In this document: piece after piece, positions 25,355-36,411 of the stretch | How the letters are laid out: every line of letters begins with the position of its first letter | How positions within the stretch are numbered: position 1 is the stretch's first letter | From: Xenorhabdus sp. BG5 | Lineage (GTDB): Bacteria; Pseudomonadota; Gammaproteobacteria; Enterobacterales; Enterobacteriaceae | Assembly (NCBI RefSeq): GCF_015163665.1 | Contig: NZ_JADEUG010000009.1 | Coordinates: 1 to 64,000, forward strand | Direction: 5' to 3' | DNA: 64,000 nt | Notes under the pieces: generated by a model | What the model saw: the letters and a program-made list of their open reading frames with translations, nothing else | The model's database searches: none | Told to the model about the DNA's origin: nothing | Translations under genes and position numbers: made by a program

Positions 25355-26343
25355 TAAAAACGGAACTCACCGGAAATAAAGAAACTGTTTCTGTTGCCAA
25401 AACCGACTTCTGACAGGATATTGAAATTACGAGTGATTTCGAAGCGTGCACCAACGGTATTGTTCCACTTATGGGCTAGGTGTTGTTTGACGTCGAACGA
25501 CATTTCAGGGTCATTTTCGAGGACCGCTCCGACAATTGCGCCTAGCGCTCCGGTCATATTTAGGTTAGCGACCTTGCCCTTAAAATGTTGGGTAATATCT
25601 TGATACATGGCTCCAGTCCAAACTTGAACTTTGGTATTACCTTGTCCTGCAAATAATGGCTGAAATGTAAATTCATAACCAATTCTAGGGGTTATAACAA
25701 GGGCTTTAATACCTCCGTCTAAAATATCTAGATTGGTTTGAGTATAGTTTGTATCTAATGTTGCAAAAAATTGATTATAACCTCCAGCCAATGTAATACC
25801 ACCACCATAGGTTTTGCCTTTAAAATCTAAAGCGAAAGGTGTATTTCCAAGTATTGGCATAGGTAGGCCACCAAATTTCACACTTTCAACATCAGATTGA
25901 GATGAGCCTTTTGTTTTTCCATATACACCATAAACATTTAAGAATGGCAGAACCCATGTATCCAGCTTAAGAATATGCGATTCAGTGCGTTCACGGGTTT
26001 TCCCTACTTTTATTTCTGTAGAGCCAGGAGTATCAGGATTATTAGGCATAATAAAACCGATTTGATCTACTACAATATCCTGGCGCAGATTCATATAACC
26101 ATAACTAGCACCAAACGGTTCAGGCAGGTCGTAACCTTTTGCACGTGCTGCATCACCCCAAATTGGCAGAATACGAGATCCCGATTTAGTCGATTGGGAT
26201 AAGCTACCGTCATTATTTGTTTGCTGAACGCCAGATTCAGATACGGTTAATGAAAAAAGTGGGCGCTCGCTATCTGCATAACTGTATGAGGTCGCAAGAC
26301 ACAAAGTGGCAGCTAACAATTTGTTGGTATTAGTTAAGTTCAT
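25354..26343 (-). CDS. Predicted outer-membrane beta-barrel protein of unknown function
   Basis: A 329-residue protein with a signal peptide ending at SYA-D. It has alternating hydrophobic strands, glycine-rich turns (TYGGGITLAGGYNQFF) and a terminal FFISGEFRF, the C-terminal Phe signature of outer-membrane barrels. I do not recognise a named family. It is the first gene of the envelope operon and starts after a 505-bp AT-rich stretch that would hold the promoter. The central codons (25650-25970) are more AT-rich than the flanks, which may reflect transfer or a fast-evolving surface loop. Confidence 0.65.
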   Translation of the reverse strand: MNLTNTNKLLAATLCLATSYSYADSERPLFSLTVSESGVQQTNNDGSLSQSTKSGSRILPIWGDAARAKGYDLPEPFGASYGYMNLRQDIVVDQIGFIMPNNPDTPGSTEIKVGKTRERTESHILKLDTWVLPFLNVYGVYGKTKGSSQSDVESVKFGGLPMPILGNTPFALDFKGKTYGGGITLAGGYNQFFATLDTNYTQTNLDILDGGIKALVITPRIGYEFTFQPLFAGQGNTKVQVWTGAMYQDITQHFKGKVANLNMTGALGAIVGAVLENDPEMSFDVKQHLAHKWNNTVGARFEITRNFNILSEVGFGNRNSFFISGEFRF

Positions 26344-26848
26344 AAGTGAATTCGCTTCCTAATTTTTGATGTTTAATTGTCTGTAAAATGAACATATTAA
26401 GACGGAAAGGCGCGTAGATTATCATAGCTATTTTGGGCAATCATCAATGAGTTATGTTTGTAGGTGGAATATCGCACGATTTGAAATATTCGTTTGTTTT
26501 ATCGTCAAATAGAGCGAGTTTTATCTCTCCAGATGTTAGTAAAAATAATTAATTTATATTGCAATTATTTCTTATATTGATTTTTATTTCGGTTACTTAA
26601 AATAAGAAGATAATCTATAACGGTTTTAATTTTATTTATTATTTACATGACTTATCACAATAAGCCATTGTTAAACGACAATTGATAATCTTATCTTTGG
26701 TTTTCTATTATCTCATTTAATTTATATTAATTTTTTTTATGTTTTTCATATTGGAATTATTCATTGAGCCTATGGGGAATATTTGTTTTTGTCTCGTTCT
26801 ACAATCAGCGTTTGCGGTTTATCTCCGTACCTACAGGGAATACCCAAA
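26344..26848. other. AT-rich gap between cas2 and the envelope operon
   Basis: No gene is seen in about 500 bp. The left part is very AT-rich and probably carries the promoter of the envelope operon. The right 95 bp hold two decayed CRISPR repeats in 61-bp register (26754-26782 and 26815-26843). Confidence 0.6.
26754..26843 (-). CRISPR. Relic of a CRISPR array next to cas2
   Basis: 26815-26843 matches the main array's repeat at 24 of 29 positions (CGGTTTATCTCCG ... GGGAATAC); all five differences are transitions. 26754-26782 matches at only 14 of 29 but keeps the GGGGAA core, and ends exactly 61 bp away, one repeat-plus-spacer unit. The orientation is the same as the main array. The first relic is six bases from the cas2 stop, with no leader. 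Confidence 0.6.
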
Positions 26849-28064
<1,216 letters not shown>

Positions 28065-28065
<1 letters not shown>

Positions 28066-28739
28066 TACAGTGCCCTTATTAGCATCAGCCCACAACCAAA
28101 GGATTTTGCTCTGCCAAACCCTTTCTGGTATTGCTCAAGGAAAAGTTCGCTATCTGACAAAGTGAGTACGCCCTGAAAATCTACGCTGGAAAATGCCACT
28201 TTCTGGCCAGAGGCTTTAAAGCTGCTATGTTGGGTATAGCGTTCAATATCCGGAGCAAAATCAAAGCGAATCCCCCAATTAGCCAGCCGTTTTTCATCTT
28301 GTATCCAGGTTTGGGCGGCCTGCATCATTGCTGATTCAAGGTCTTCTGAGCTACCAGCATGTCTTGCCTGACGCTTGGCGTGCATCAACACATCATGGCG
28401 AAGTTGTTTGCCTGAATTTTTATTTGTGAGGCAGACAGTGGGATTTGCGCGGAGTTTAAACGCCAGTTTTTGTCCGTTATGTAATTGAGGGGCAAAAGGC
28501 TTGGTCTGAATCTGGAACCGCGGGGAGTTGGCTATCGGTATGGTCGTAGACAACACAAGAAATTCAGGTCTGCCACTTAAGCTCATCTCTTGCCTGAAAA
28601 GGAAATTGCGTTCTTCCTGCTCCGTAAACAATTGCCACAAGAGTTGGTGGGAAGCATAGACATCATTTTTCGTCTGTTTTCGTGACGGTGCTTGTATAGA
28701 GTAAGCAGAAGGGTGCAAGGTGACTTTAGACAGATACAT
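28065..28739 (-). CDS. cas6e: Cas6e (CasE) crRNA-processing endoribonuclease
   Basis: A 224-residue Cas6e from the ATG at 28739 (MYLSKVTLHPSAYS), supported by a GGAGGG ribosome-binding site; the longer open frame upstream lies inside cas5e. It has two ferredoxin-like folds, a histidine early in the protein as in the E. coli active site, and the C-terminal glycine-rich loop GFGRAKSFGCGLMLI, diagnostic of Cas6. It cuts pre-crRNA at the repeat stem-loop and stays bound to the crRNA 3' hairpin in Cascade. It overlaps cas5e upstream by 14 bases. Confidence 0.93.
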
Positions 28740-29499
28740 GTGTTCCCTCCACGACTGATAACTGGAACGATAATTGGTGCATCGTGCGTTGCGTAAACTG
28801 CCAGCGGCTACGTGATAGTGGCTCATCCCAAAGTTGATGCGTCAGTATTGTCGTATCAGGGATCGTGATCTCGTCTTTATCTCCTTCCCAGAAATAACTC
28901 ACGACATCATGATTACGTTGCCAATAAGAGTGATTGGCCTTTTCTGATTGATAAGGCAAGAGAGGAAAAGGCGTATCAAGGGCGGCTTTTAATGACAGAT
29001 ATTCTGCCAGTTGCGGCATCATCGGAAGTGAAAGAGGGCAGGATTTTCGCCCAAGGCTCAGCGTAAAAACGGGTTTTAGCAGCGCGTCACGCAGGGCAGA
29101 AAGGGGGAAACTGGCCTGTTCGGTCAAGGAAATAGCGATAACCCACACGCCATCAGCAAGGTAATCGCGTGAAGACAGTATGTTGTTTAATTTGGATTTA
29201 TCACGTAACTCACTTTTACGGGTCAGATGTGCCCGTTTTTTCTCTTGCGAAGGAACCTGGGAGGTATGGTAATCCCGCATCAATAAACCGGAAACGATCT
29301 GTTTGATGGCGATCTTGACACTCTGCTGCAATGCCATGAGTTGTGTTTCATCATCGCGCCGGATGCCCAGTGCTGCACCTAATAACCCCAGAATAGCCGA
29401 ACGGGTTGGATAAGTGCCGGTTGGCCGGTTTTTACCGACCGCTTCTACTCCCCAACTGGCTAGTGCCCCATATAAACGAAAGACCAGGTAAGTCTTCAT
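28726..29499 (-). CDS. cas5e: Cas5e (CasD) Cascade subunit
   Basis: A 257-residue Cas5e. The start YLVFRLYGALASWGVEAVG and the PTGTYPTRSAILGLLGAALG block are the family's 5'-handle-binding RAMP fold. It caps the crRNA 5' end in Cascade. It begins 11 bases after cas7e and overlaps cas6e. Length is somewhat above E. coli CasD (224). Confidence 0.93.
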   Translation of the reverse strand: MKTYLVFRLYGALASWGVEAVGKNRPTGTYPTRSAILGLLGAALGIRRDDETQLMALQQSVKIAIKQIVSGLLMRDYHTSQVPSQEKKRAHLTRKSELRDKSKLNNILSSRDYLADGVWVIAISLTEQASFPLSALRDALLKPVFTLSLGRKSCPLSLPMMPQLAEYLSLKAALDTPFPLLPYQSEKANHSYWQRNHDVVSYFWEGDKDEITIPDTTILTHQLWDEPLSRSRWQFTQRTMHQLSFQLSVVEGTHVSV

Positions 29500-29510
29500 A
29501 TTGGCCTCTT

Positions 29511-30548
29511 TTATTCAGTAACGAATTGAAGTAGCTCAGCAAAACAGCCTTTACCCGTGACGGCATTGATGCTATAGCGCGTGTCAGCACAAGCGCCATA
29601 AACGTTATCGAAGTTTTCTCTCTGGTTTTCTAACGCTTTGATGGCATCGGTTGCCTGATCTTCGCTATCAACGGGCTTTAAGAATGCAACAGACAGGGAG
29701 CGAGGTTGATATTCTCCCTTTTCCGCCAACACATAGCTGGCATAGGCTCGGGAGCCGAAACTGTTTTGTTTACCGGATGGGGCGATTTTAATAGCGGCTT
29801 CTGTCAGGGCTGCGATGGCTTGATTCGCCAGGGTTTCATTACCTGACAGATTTTCGATTAGTAAAGATTTGTTGATACAGATATAGCTGTAGAACAGAGC
29901 AGCCGCAAAGCCAGTTTCGCCAATATGAGCTGAACCGGAATCGCTTTTGCCCGCATTGAGATCGTCAACAGCGGTAAAATAGTCATCTTCCACCGCAACA
30001 CTGTGAACGCTGATAGCGTGGGCAACCTGACAGGCTGCTTCCACATTATAGGCAGGGCTGGATGCCAGCATACGTCCAAACAATGCAATATCTACGGCTG
30101 TTTTTTCTCTGCTCAGCAGATTCAGTTCTTCCTTGGTTGGTGCGCGATTTTCGGCAATAATTTTATCGGCCAATGCAAAGGTAGCCTCTTTTTCTGCCGG
30201 GCTGATATGTACCAGTTGTTCAATTTCCAGAGGGTCATTTTTTTTATTTGTGCCAAAGACTTCCGCAATGGCAGAAGCCCATTCAGTGGCTTGCTTCTCT
30301 TTGATTCCTCCAGTAAGCAGGCGTTGATAAACCTGAAATCCAAAGCGCTTGGTGCGAAAACCAAGGTGCTCTGCGAGGGCATCCTGAAACAGATCAGAGA
30401 TGCGCCAATGGCGTTTCAAGCTTTGAGAACTAATTCTTAATCTCTCCGCTCCGCCCATTCTGGCGGTTTTAGGGCGTCCGAGATCGTCGCGGTTCAGATT
30501 GGCAGGCGGGTAGGAAGTTAACAGATGTAGCTGAATAAATTGGCTCAT
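29511..30548 (-). CDS. cas7e: Cas7e (CasC) Cascade backbone subunit
   Basis: A 345-residue Cas7e (MSQFIQLHLLTSYPPANLNRDDLGRPKTA in the reading frame, with GGAERLRISSQSLKRHWR following). Six copies form the crRNA-binding backbone. The sequence is uninterrupted, with the typical AHAISVHSVAVEDDYFTAVDD and GSAHIGETGFAAALFYSYI blocks. It lies between cse2 (41-base gap) and cas5e. Confidence 0.95.
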   Translation of the reverse strand: MSQFIQLHLLTSYPPANLNRDDLGRPKTARMGGAERLRISSQSLKRHWRISDLFQDALAEHLGFRTKRFGFQVYQRLLTGGIKEKQATEWASAIAEVFGTNKKNDPLEIEQLVHISPAEKEATFALADKIIAENRAPTKEELNLLSREKTAVDIALFGRMLASSPAYNVEAACQVAHAISVHSVAVEDDYFTAVDDLNAGKSDSGSAHIGETGFAAALFYSYICINKSLLIENLSGNETLANQAIAALTEAAIKIAPSGKQNSFGSRAYASYVLAEKGEYQPRSLSVAFLKPVDSEDQATDAIKALENQRENFDNVYGACADTRYSINAVTGKGCFAELLQFVTE

Positions 30549-30589
30549 TTAAAATTCCTTATTAGCTTAAAATGGGTTAATTATTGGCG

Positions 30590-31141
30590 TTATTTAGCGA
30601 CCTTGTAGTAATCCATCGCCCATTGCACACAGAGGCGTTTATTGGCGCGATATGCTCTTGGCTGGTGGTACTCTCTCAACCATTGTTCAATATCTTTGGC
30701 AAGGGATAACACGGAAACCTGGCCTTTCAGTTGTTGTAGGATGCGCCGCAAACGCATAATAAATTCATCGGGTGTTTTGGCTGCTTGCAATTGGGCAAAG
30801 CGATGTGTACTGACAATCGGCTTGTCGTTTTCGGTTTTGGTGCCTGCAGCAGTTGCCAGATTAGTGGTGGTGTTGGTTTTGACATACACCAGCGTGACGG
30901 CAATCATCGCCCATCGCGTAACAGTCTGTTGCTGAGCCTCTTTGGTGATATCTTCGGGCAAGCTGAACCATAATGCGCGAAAACCTTCGGTTAAAGCTGC
31001 TGCCTCAATATCCTGGCAACGCTTTAATTCAGCTTTAAAGAGCGTTGGTGCAGGGGGGATCTCTTTTTTCTTCAATTCTTCGGAGGATAAAAACATGCTT
31101 TCCCACCAGCGTAGTAAACGACCTTCACTTAGGTTATTCAT
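30590..31141 (-). CDS. cse2: Cse2 (CasB) Cascade small subunit
   Basis: A 183-residue all-helical Cse2, slightly longer than E. coli CasB (160). RFAQLQAAKTPDEFIMRLRRI and the C-terminal ALAKDIEQWL-like helix fit the family. Two copies line the displaced strand in Cascade. Its start overlaps the restored end of cas8e by eight bases, as expected if cas8e was originally intact and co-translated. Confidence 0.93.
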   Translation of the reverse strand: MNNLSEGRLLRWWESMFLSSEELKKKEIPPAPTLFKAELKRCQDIEAAALTEGFRALWFSLPEDITKEAQQQTVTRWAMIAVTLVYVKTNTTTNLATAAGTKTENDKPIVSTHRFAQLQAAKTPDEFIMRLRRILQQLKGQVSVLSLAKDIEQWLREYHQPRAYRANKRLCVQWAMDYYKVAK

Positions 31142-32746
31142 TGATAATTTCCCCCTTCTTTTTGTTCTTGGATGATTGGATTTCTATATTGTGCTCTGCC
31201 ATAAATGACTTGATATCTTTAGAACCCATTAACCACTTGGTAAGTGTTTGCCGCGCTTCGATTTTTTCTATGAGTTTTTTGGGATCGGTATCTTCTGACA
31301 GTACAAATTCATCAAAGAGATCAAAGCAGGTATTTCTAAGTTGGTAGAGCCAGGTTTTAGCGTCTTCGGTGGAGAGGGAAGACGCTTTATGCTGACAATC
31401 TGTTGTACAGCCTTAAAGAAGGCGGTTTGAGTGCGTTGGTAGAAGGTCGCATCAATAAATGACATATCGCCTTTTGTCTCATTCGGGCGACGGAACCACG
31501 CGCTTTTGATCTGGGTACGGCACTGCGTCAACGCATTGACAGTGAGGTTTTGGAGTGTCTTGACGCGCCGGAAGATGGCATCTTTCTTTTCAATCGGCAT
31601 GGAAAACAGAGGCAAAGTAGTGGAATGCCAACCGCGGGCTTTCATTTTTTCCATATCATAGCCAAAAACCCATAACCGAGGGGTGGAACTTTGTTCATCG
31701 GCAAAATAATCATTGATCTGGTTAAAATGGTCGACAACCTGGGCTGCCTGTTGACCCTGTTTATCATCGGAAAAAGTCAGGCTATCCCAGATCTTATAGG
31801 TAATGCCGCCGGGCTGCCCTTTGATAGAAAGGTGCACTTCATCCGGTTTTTTCGGATTCCACCAATAGGGGGTTAGAGGGTGTTGCCAGGTACCAGAATA
31901 ATTGTTGCCATCGTTTTGGGTACGATAACCCGAAACGGATGGGTGAGTTGCTTGCCCTGTTAATTGGCAGATGGCGGGCTTATCCTCTATCTCCAGCTGG
32001 ATCCGCCGTGGCATGGCCCAATACATATGCAGTTCATGGACATTATGTGCGTAAATTTCTGTCCCTGCTTTTTGGCTGTTATTAGTTTTACCCAACCAAG
32101 GAAAAACGTCTGGGCTATTGAGATCAGGATCGGGGTAAGGCCAATGTTCCCGATTAATGACATTCAGCCAAAGTTTTTGCCATAGCGAAGCATCCGCTTC
32201 TTGTGGCTGAATCAAGGTCGTGAGTGGACCACCTCCCCGTAACCCGACACGATGTCCAGCACCGCCGGCAGGCGCGTTAATCTGTAGTGTGAATAGGGCA
32301 ATGGCGGCCATTTCAGGGGAGATCACGTCACATTGGTTGCGTTTGATAAAGTGATCAGTATTATCCTTCAATGTTTTTTCCCCAGGTGATTCAATCAACA
32401 ACCCTGAAATGTTGGTGGGTTTTTTTTCAGCTAACGAATCAAAATCCTGCATAAACAGAGGGCCATTTCCTGTCAGGTTGAAAGCATGTTCTACCCGATG
32501 AAATGCAGCTTGTAAGTCAGCTTGTGTAGGGGCTTGCTCGTAATATTCATGCCATTCGTATTTATCTTCGGGAGCAAAAGCCGTTTGCAGCAAGCCAATG
32601 GCCAACTGGTAAGCGGCGCCCTGAAAATCAGCCCGTGGCAGGGCAAAATCGACAACGGCGGGATCGCAGATTGCCGCTAGCGGTAACCTTTTCTCGCTAC
32701 CATCTCTCATGCTAAAAGTCAGCCATGCGTCTTTAACGAGGTTCAT
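31134..32746 (-). pseudogene. cas8e: cas8e (cse1/casA), apparently frameshifted near its 3' end
   Basis: The large Cascade subunit that reads the PAM and recruits Cas3. From 32746 the frame encodes a normal Cse1 body (TGNGPLFMQDF, APAGGAGHRVGLRGGGPLTT with the PAM-contact loop) up to AVQQIVS at about residue 450. Near 31388-31392 the frame shifts: the original frame then gives 41 unrelated residues to a stop at 31268. The -1 frame reads KASSLSTEDAKTWLYQLRNT and on through the usual Cse1 tail (LTKWLMGSKDIKSFMAEHNI) to a stop at 31134, overlapping cse2. The span of 1613 bases is one short of a whole number of codons, so a single base is missing. The lost segment is part of the C-terminal helical bundle that contacts Cse2 and Cas3. 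A sequencing error is possible, though no long homopolymer lies there. Confidence 0.88.
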
Positions 32747-35493
32747 TACGCCTCCTGCTTGGGATAAAAACCAATGTTGGGATCATAAGTAAAATGCGGG
32801 TCACTCTCTGGCAGCCAGATGTGCAGGTATTTGACGGAGTTGAATTTACCCTGTAACCGCTCCATGGCTTGAGAAAGGGACTCTGGTATGGGGTGCAACT
32901 TATCGGCAAATTTGTTTTTTGATATTTTGACAATACTTAATTGGACAGGGAATTTTTCATCCTCTACCCACGGTATCAATTCACCACTTTCGGTCCGTCT
33001 GACGAGCAGCACGCTCACTGTCTCGATATCGCTGAATCGGGTGCTGATATCGCAGTTATCGTCATACCAACCACGGGCACTGCGTTTGCTATATTCATAG
33101 CGCTGCCATTGCAGGGCTTGTGATCGTGCTGCGGCATCTTTGCTCCGCCCTTCTCCGATTTCTTCATTATCCTTGGCTTTGAGTGCATCAGGGATCTGTT
33201 CATCAGCATCTTCACCGTAAACGGCTTCGATCAAGGTTCGCGCCTCAGCAGGCATACGAATCGCTCCCAAGCGCAGGAGTTCGCGTAAGCCAAGCCATAA
33301 ACGTCCGGCTGAACGATAAACATATTGGGTATTGCGAAAGTCTTTGCTCAGCCAATCCGCTTTGGGTTGATCATCCCATTCTGGGGCGTGGAGATATAAT
33401 TCAGGCGCAGAGCGGCTATCGGTAATACCTTGCTTGTATTCGCTATTTGCGTTACGAGTATGGCGGTGCAAACGACCAACCCGCTGAATCAAGTCATCGA
33501 TCGGGCAGATATCAGAGATCATGACATCCGTATCTGCATCAAGGCTTTCCTGAAACACTTGCGTTGTAATCAGGATCTTTCCTTGCCGATCCTTCTGTTT
33601 GCTTTCTTTACCAAATATTGCCAGCACACGATTTTCGATCGCTTTTCTGTCATGCAAAATAAAACGGCTGTGGAATAACAGGCAATTTTCCGGCTGCTCC
33701 ATTTGTGACTGAATGAGTCGGAAAGCATGGAGTACATCATCCACGGAGTTGCGAACCCAAACCACACATTGCCCATTTTGAGCGGCGTTGAGGGCGATTT
33801 GTACACATTCATCCAGATGATTCACCGTTTTTACGGTGACAGTACGGCTGACATCTGGACGACTGTGCAGGGGAGTTTCAACCAATGGAGCTTCTGGATT
33901 TAACGTGACATGAGTTGCCAGTGGAAAGGCGGTTTTTTGCAATTTTTGTGGCGGTATGCCGCTAGCAGATAACCAGATATCCACCAGTCGTTGGCGTTGT
34001 TTCAAGGAGAGTGTGGCAGTCAGTAATACCACGGAACCCCCCTGGTGCAGGTGCAGACTTAATACGCTTTCCAGCAATGCAAACATGTATTCATCGGCGG
34101 CGTGTACTTCATCAAAGATCAATACTTTGCGATTTAATCCAATCAATCGAAGTGACTGGTATTTTCTCGGTAAAACGGCAAGTAATGCCTGATCGATAGT
34201 ACCTACCCCCACCGATGCCAATAGGGCTTTTTTATTAGAATCAGCTAACCATCGGTGGCACTGTGCTGTCGCAGTGCTATCGTCTCTGGTGTAATCACTG
34301 TCGTTATGTTCAGACGTCAGGATGATGTCACGGAAATTATCATTCATTTCACGTGCACCGTGCGCGAGAATGATACTAGGCAGTTTGCTGTTCTTTGTAT
34401 CGAACATATGATGGTAGTGCTTGACGATTCGGCCAAACATGGCGTTAGACGTTGCCATTGTTGGCAGGCCAAAATAGAAACCGTCCGCAGCCCCGGTTTG
34501 CATTAAGCGGTGAGTCAGAGCGAGGGCGGCTTCTGTTTTGCCTGCGCCCGTAACGTCTTCCAGAATAAAAAGTTGTGGGGAGTCATCAATCGGGACTTCC
34601 TCCGCCCATTTTTGTAATGGGGTCGGTGAAAAGCGGTAATAATCCTGGATAGAAGTGTACGGCGATATCACTGGCGTGTTATGGAGATCAATGCCATTCA
34701 AGGCAACCTGGGCTTGTTTTTGGGCCAGCTGCCAATATTCTGCCAGTGGAAGGGCTTTGGTTTGATAACGAAAATGGTAGCAGTCAGAGCCTATCCAGTC
34801 AGCCAGCACGACAATACCGGCAAGTTGCCAACTCACCTGTTTTAGGTTTCGTTGCCAGTCTTTTGAAAGGAGCTTTGCCAGTGGCAGACGAGGTTGAAAA
34901 AGCGTGAGCAGATCATGAACAAATGCTGTAGCGTCAATAACATTAATATTATCGGGAGCAGTAAAATCGACAATATCTTGCCAACGGCCGTCATCAATGG
35001 GTTTACCGTGATGACCAAGCACACATTGCATTAAAATCATCAATGTATCTTGAGCACGGTCTTTTTCCCTGAGTTGCAGGTGATTGCTGCCCACTAACGA
35101 GAATAGGACGTGGTCTTGGATTTTTTTCCAGAAAAACAGTCCCAATCTATCATGCCTGAAATGTTTGGAATCATAGGGGGTACATTTATAAGGTTTAAGC
35201 AGATCTGTATTTTCTTGGGAATATAGTTGTTGAAATGCAGAGGCAAATTTGCCGATATCGTGCAGTACCAGAAAAAATGTAAACAGGTTTTGTAACGATT
35301 CTGGTGATAATCCCAAAAAGGTTGCGAGATCTCGCGTTAATTTTTTATGTGGCGCCAATAATAATTGGCCTACTGCGGCAACATCCAGACAATGATAAGC
35401 CAGAAGATGGTAATTTTCGTCAGAATAGGGATTTTTTTGGGCTTTGCCCCAATATCGTGTGAGGTAATTAAAGTTATTTATTAAATTAGTCAT
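32746..35493 (-). CDS. cas3: CRISPR-associated helicase-nuclease Cas3, type I-E
   Basis: A 915-residue Cas3. The N-terminal HD nuclease shows YHCLDVAA (His34) and LHDIGK (His78-Asp79). The SF2 helicase has Walker A DVTGAGKTEAAL, the DEVH box (IFDEVHAADEY), motif III (LLTATLS) and motif VI (IQRVGRLHRHTR). It degrades target DNA recruited by Cascade. No interruption is visible, and length is close to E. coli (888). Its stop overlaps the cas8e start by one base (TAATG). It is first in the cas operon, after a 50-bp gap to the VOC gene. With cas8e damaged, it may lack a recruiter. Confidence 0.95.
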   Translation of the reverse strand: MTNLINNFNYLTRYWGKAQKNPYSDENYHLLAYHCLDVAAVGQLLLAPHKKLTRDLATFLGLSPESLQNLFTFFLVLHDIGKFASAFQQLYSQENTDLLKPYKCTPYDSKHFRHDRLGLFFWKKIQDHVLFSLVGSNHLQLREKDRAQDTLMILMQCVLGHHGKPIDDGRWQDIVDFTAPDNINVIDATAFVHDLLTLFQPRLPLAKLLSKDWQRNLKQVSWQLAGIVVLADWIGSDCYHFRYQTKALPLAEYWQLAQKQAQVALNGIDLHNTPVISPYTSIQDYYRFSPTPLQKWAEEVPIDDSPQLFILEDVTGAGKTEAALALTHRLMQTGAADGFYFGLPTMATSNAMFGRIVKHYHHMFDTKNSKLPSIILAHGAREMNDNFRDIILTSEHNDSDYTRDDSTATAQCHRWLADSNKKALLASVGVGTIDQALLAVLPRKYQSLRLIGLNRKVLIFDEVHAADEYMFALLESVLSLHLHQGGSVVLLTATLSLKQRQRLVDIWLSASGIPPQKLQKTAFPLATHVTLNPEAPLVETPLHSRPDVSRTVTVKTVNHLDECVQIALNAAQNGQCVVWVRNSVDDVLHAFRLIQSQMEQPENCLLFHSRFILHDRKAIENRVLAIFGKESKQKDRQGKILITTQVFQESLDADTDVMISDICPIDDLIQRVGRLHRHTRNANSEYKQGITDSRSAPELYLHAPEWDDQPKADWLSKDFRNTQYVYRSAGRLWLGLRELLRLGAIRMPAEARTLIEAVYGEDADEQIPDALKAKDNEEIGEGRSKDAAARSQALQWQRYEYSKRSARGWYDDNCDISTRFSDIETVSVLLVRRTESGELIPWVEDEKFPVQLSIVKISKNKFADKLHPIPESLSQAMERLQGKFNSVKYLHIWLPESDPHFTYDPNIGFYPKQEA

Positions 35494-35543
35494 ATGCTCT
35501 CATGAATAAATAATTATAACTTGCCTATATTAATGGTTTGTCA

Positions 35544-35984
35544 TTAATCTTCTGCGTTTTCTCTATATTGGCTAAATCGAAGTAAATAACCATCTGGATC
35601 TTGAACGAGAAATTCCCTCTGACAGATTGTGGTATCACCTATGCAATAATAATTATCTTCCAGTGGTCGATAAAGTTCGATTTCGTTAATTTTCAGGTTT
35701 TCCAGGATTGACATAATGTTATCGACTTCAATTTGAAAATTAATACCACGCCCTAATGGTCTATTAAGTTCTCCAGTATTCCAACCATCGTCATGAAATA
35801 CTTCCAGCATTAATTGTGCTTCACCTAATCCTAAATAAACAAAATCAGGATTTTCTCGACGAATTAATATTTCGAACCCTAATATTTTTTGATAGAAATC
35901 AAGTGAAACTGCAAAATTGGTCACGGTAAGTTCTGGTACCATACGATTCCAGTAAGTTATTTCTGTTGCATTATTAGCGTTCAA
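35544..35984 (-). CDS. VOC (glyoxalase/bleomycin-resistance) family protein
   Basis: A 146-residue protein with two beta-alpha-beta-beta-beta modules of the vicinal-oxygen-chelate fold. VPELTVTNFAVSLDFYQKIL begins the first module, and FLVDQPDGYLLRF-like FLVQDPDGYLLRF ends the second. The Glu at the end of PDFVYLGLGEAQLMLE is a possible ligand. Similar single-gene bleomycin-resistance-like proteins are widespread, and the substrate is unknown. It sits between the CRISPR array and cas3, on the same strand, and is not a known Cas protein, so it is probably a passenger. Confidence 0.8.
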   Translation of the reverse strand: MNANNATEITYWNRMVPELTVTNFAVSLDFYQKILGFEILIRRENPDFVYLGLGEAQLMLEVFHDDGWNTGELNRPLGRGINFQIEVDNIMSILENLKINEIELYRPLEDNYYCIGDTTICQREFLVQDPDGYLLRFSQYRENAED

Positions 35985-36411
35985 AGTGTTTTCCTGGGTG
36001 ATTATATTTTTTAAAATAGCGAGCTACTTAAAAAATGAGTTAAATCCACTACGTTAACAACGGATTTGGAGAATTTACCCTATTTTATATTATGTTATCA
36101 CTAACATTTTATCTTATATGGAATATTGATCACATTCAGGATTATGTGAACCGTTAGTGATGGAAACCCTATAGCATCATAATGAGCTAAATTTTGATGA
36201 TTCTCTTTATGGTTATCCTGTAATAATTTCTGAGTGGACTTATCTGATAATGTCTTATCTTGATAGGTTGCTTTTCGTTTCAGGGATCTAATTTCTTGTT
36301 GAAGTTTGTTTATAGTTTTAACGGGATTTGAAGCCAGTAGTGCTTTTAGTGACTTTTTGCGCCAATTATATTTTCAAGTCTCTAAAGTGTATGATTTTGT
36401 TATCCAAGTAA
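35985..36411. other. Gap between the VOC gene and the CRISPR array, with an ATG-less open frame
   Basis: The minus strand is open for 90 codons from 36373 to a stop at 36101-36103 without any ATG, GTG (except late) or TTG. It is Lys- and Gln-rich with a coiled-coil-like KTINKLQQEIRSLKRKATYQ segment. I do not recognise it. It may be the 3' remnant of a lost gene that the array's trailer end has run into. The remainder shows no gene. Confidence 0.35.

Noticed and set aside
31380-31400. Programmed frameshift in cas8e
   Set aside because: No X-XXY-YYZ heptamer and no obvious downstream structure; a one-base deletion or sequencing error is simpler.
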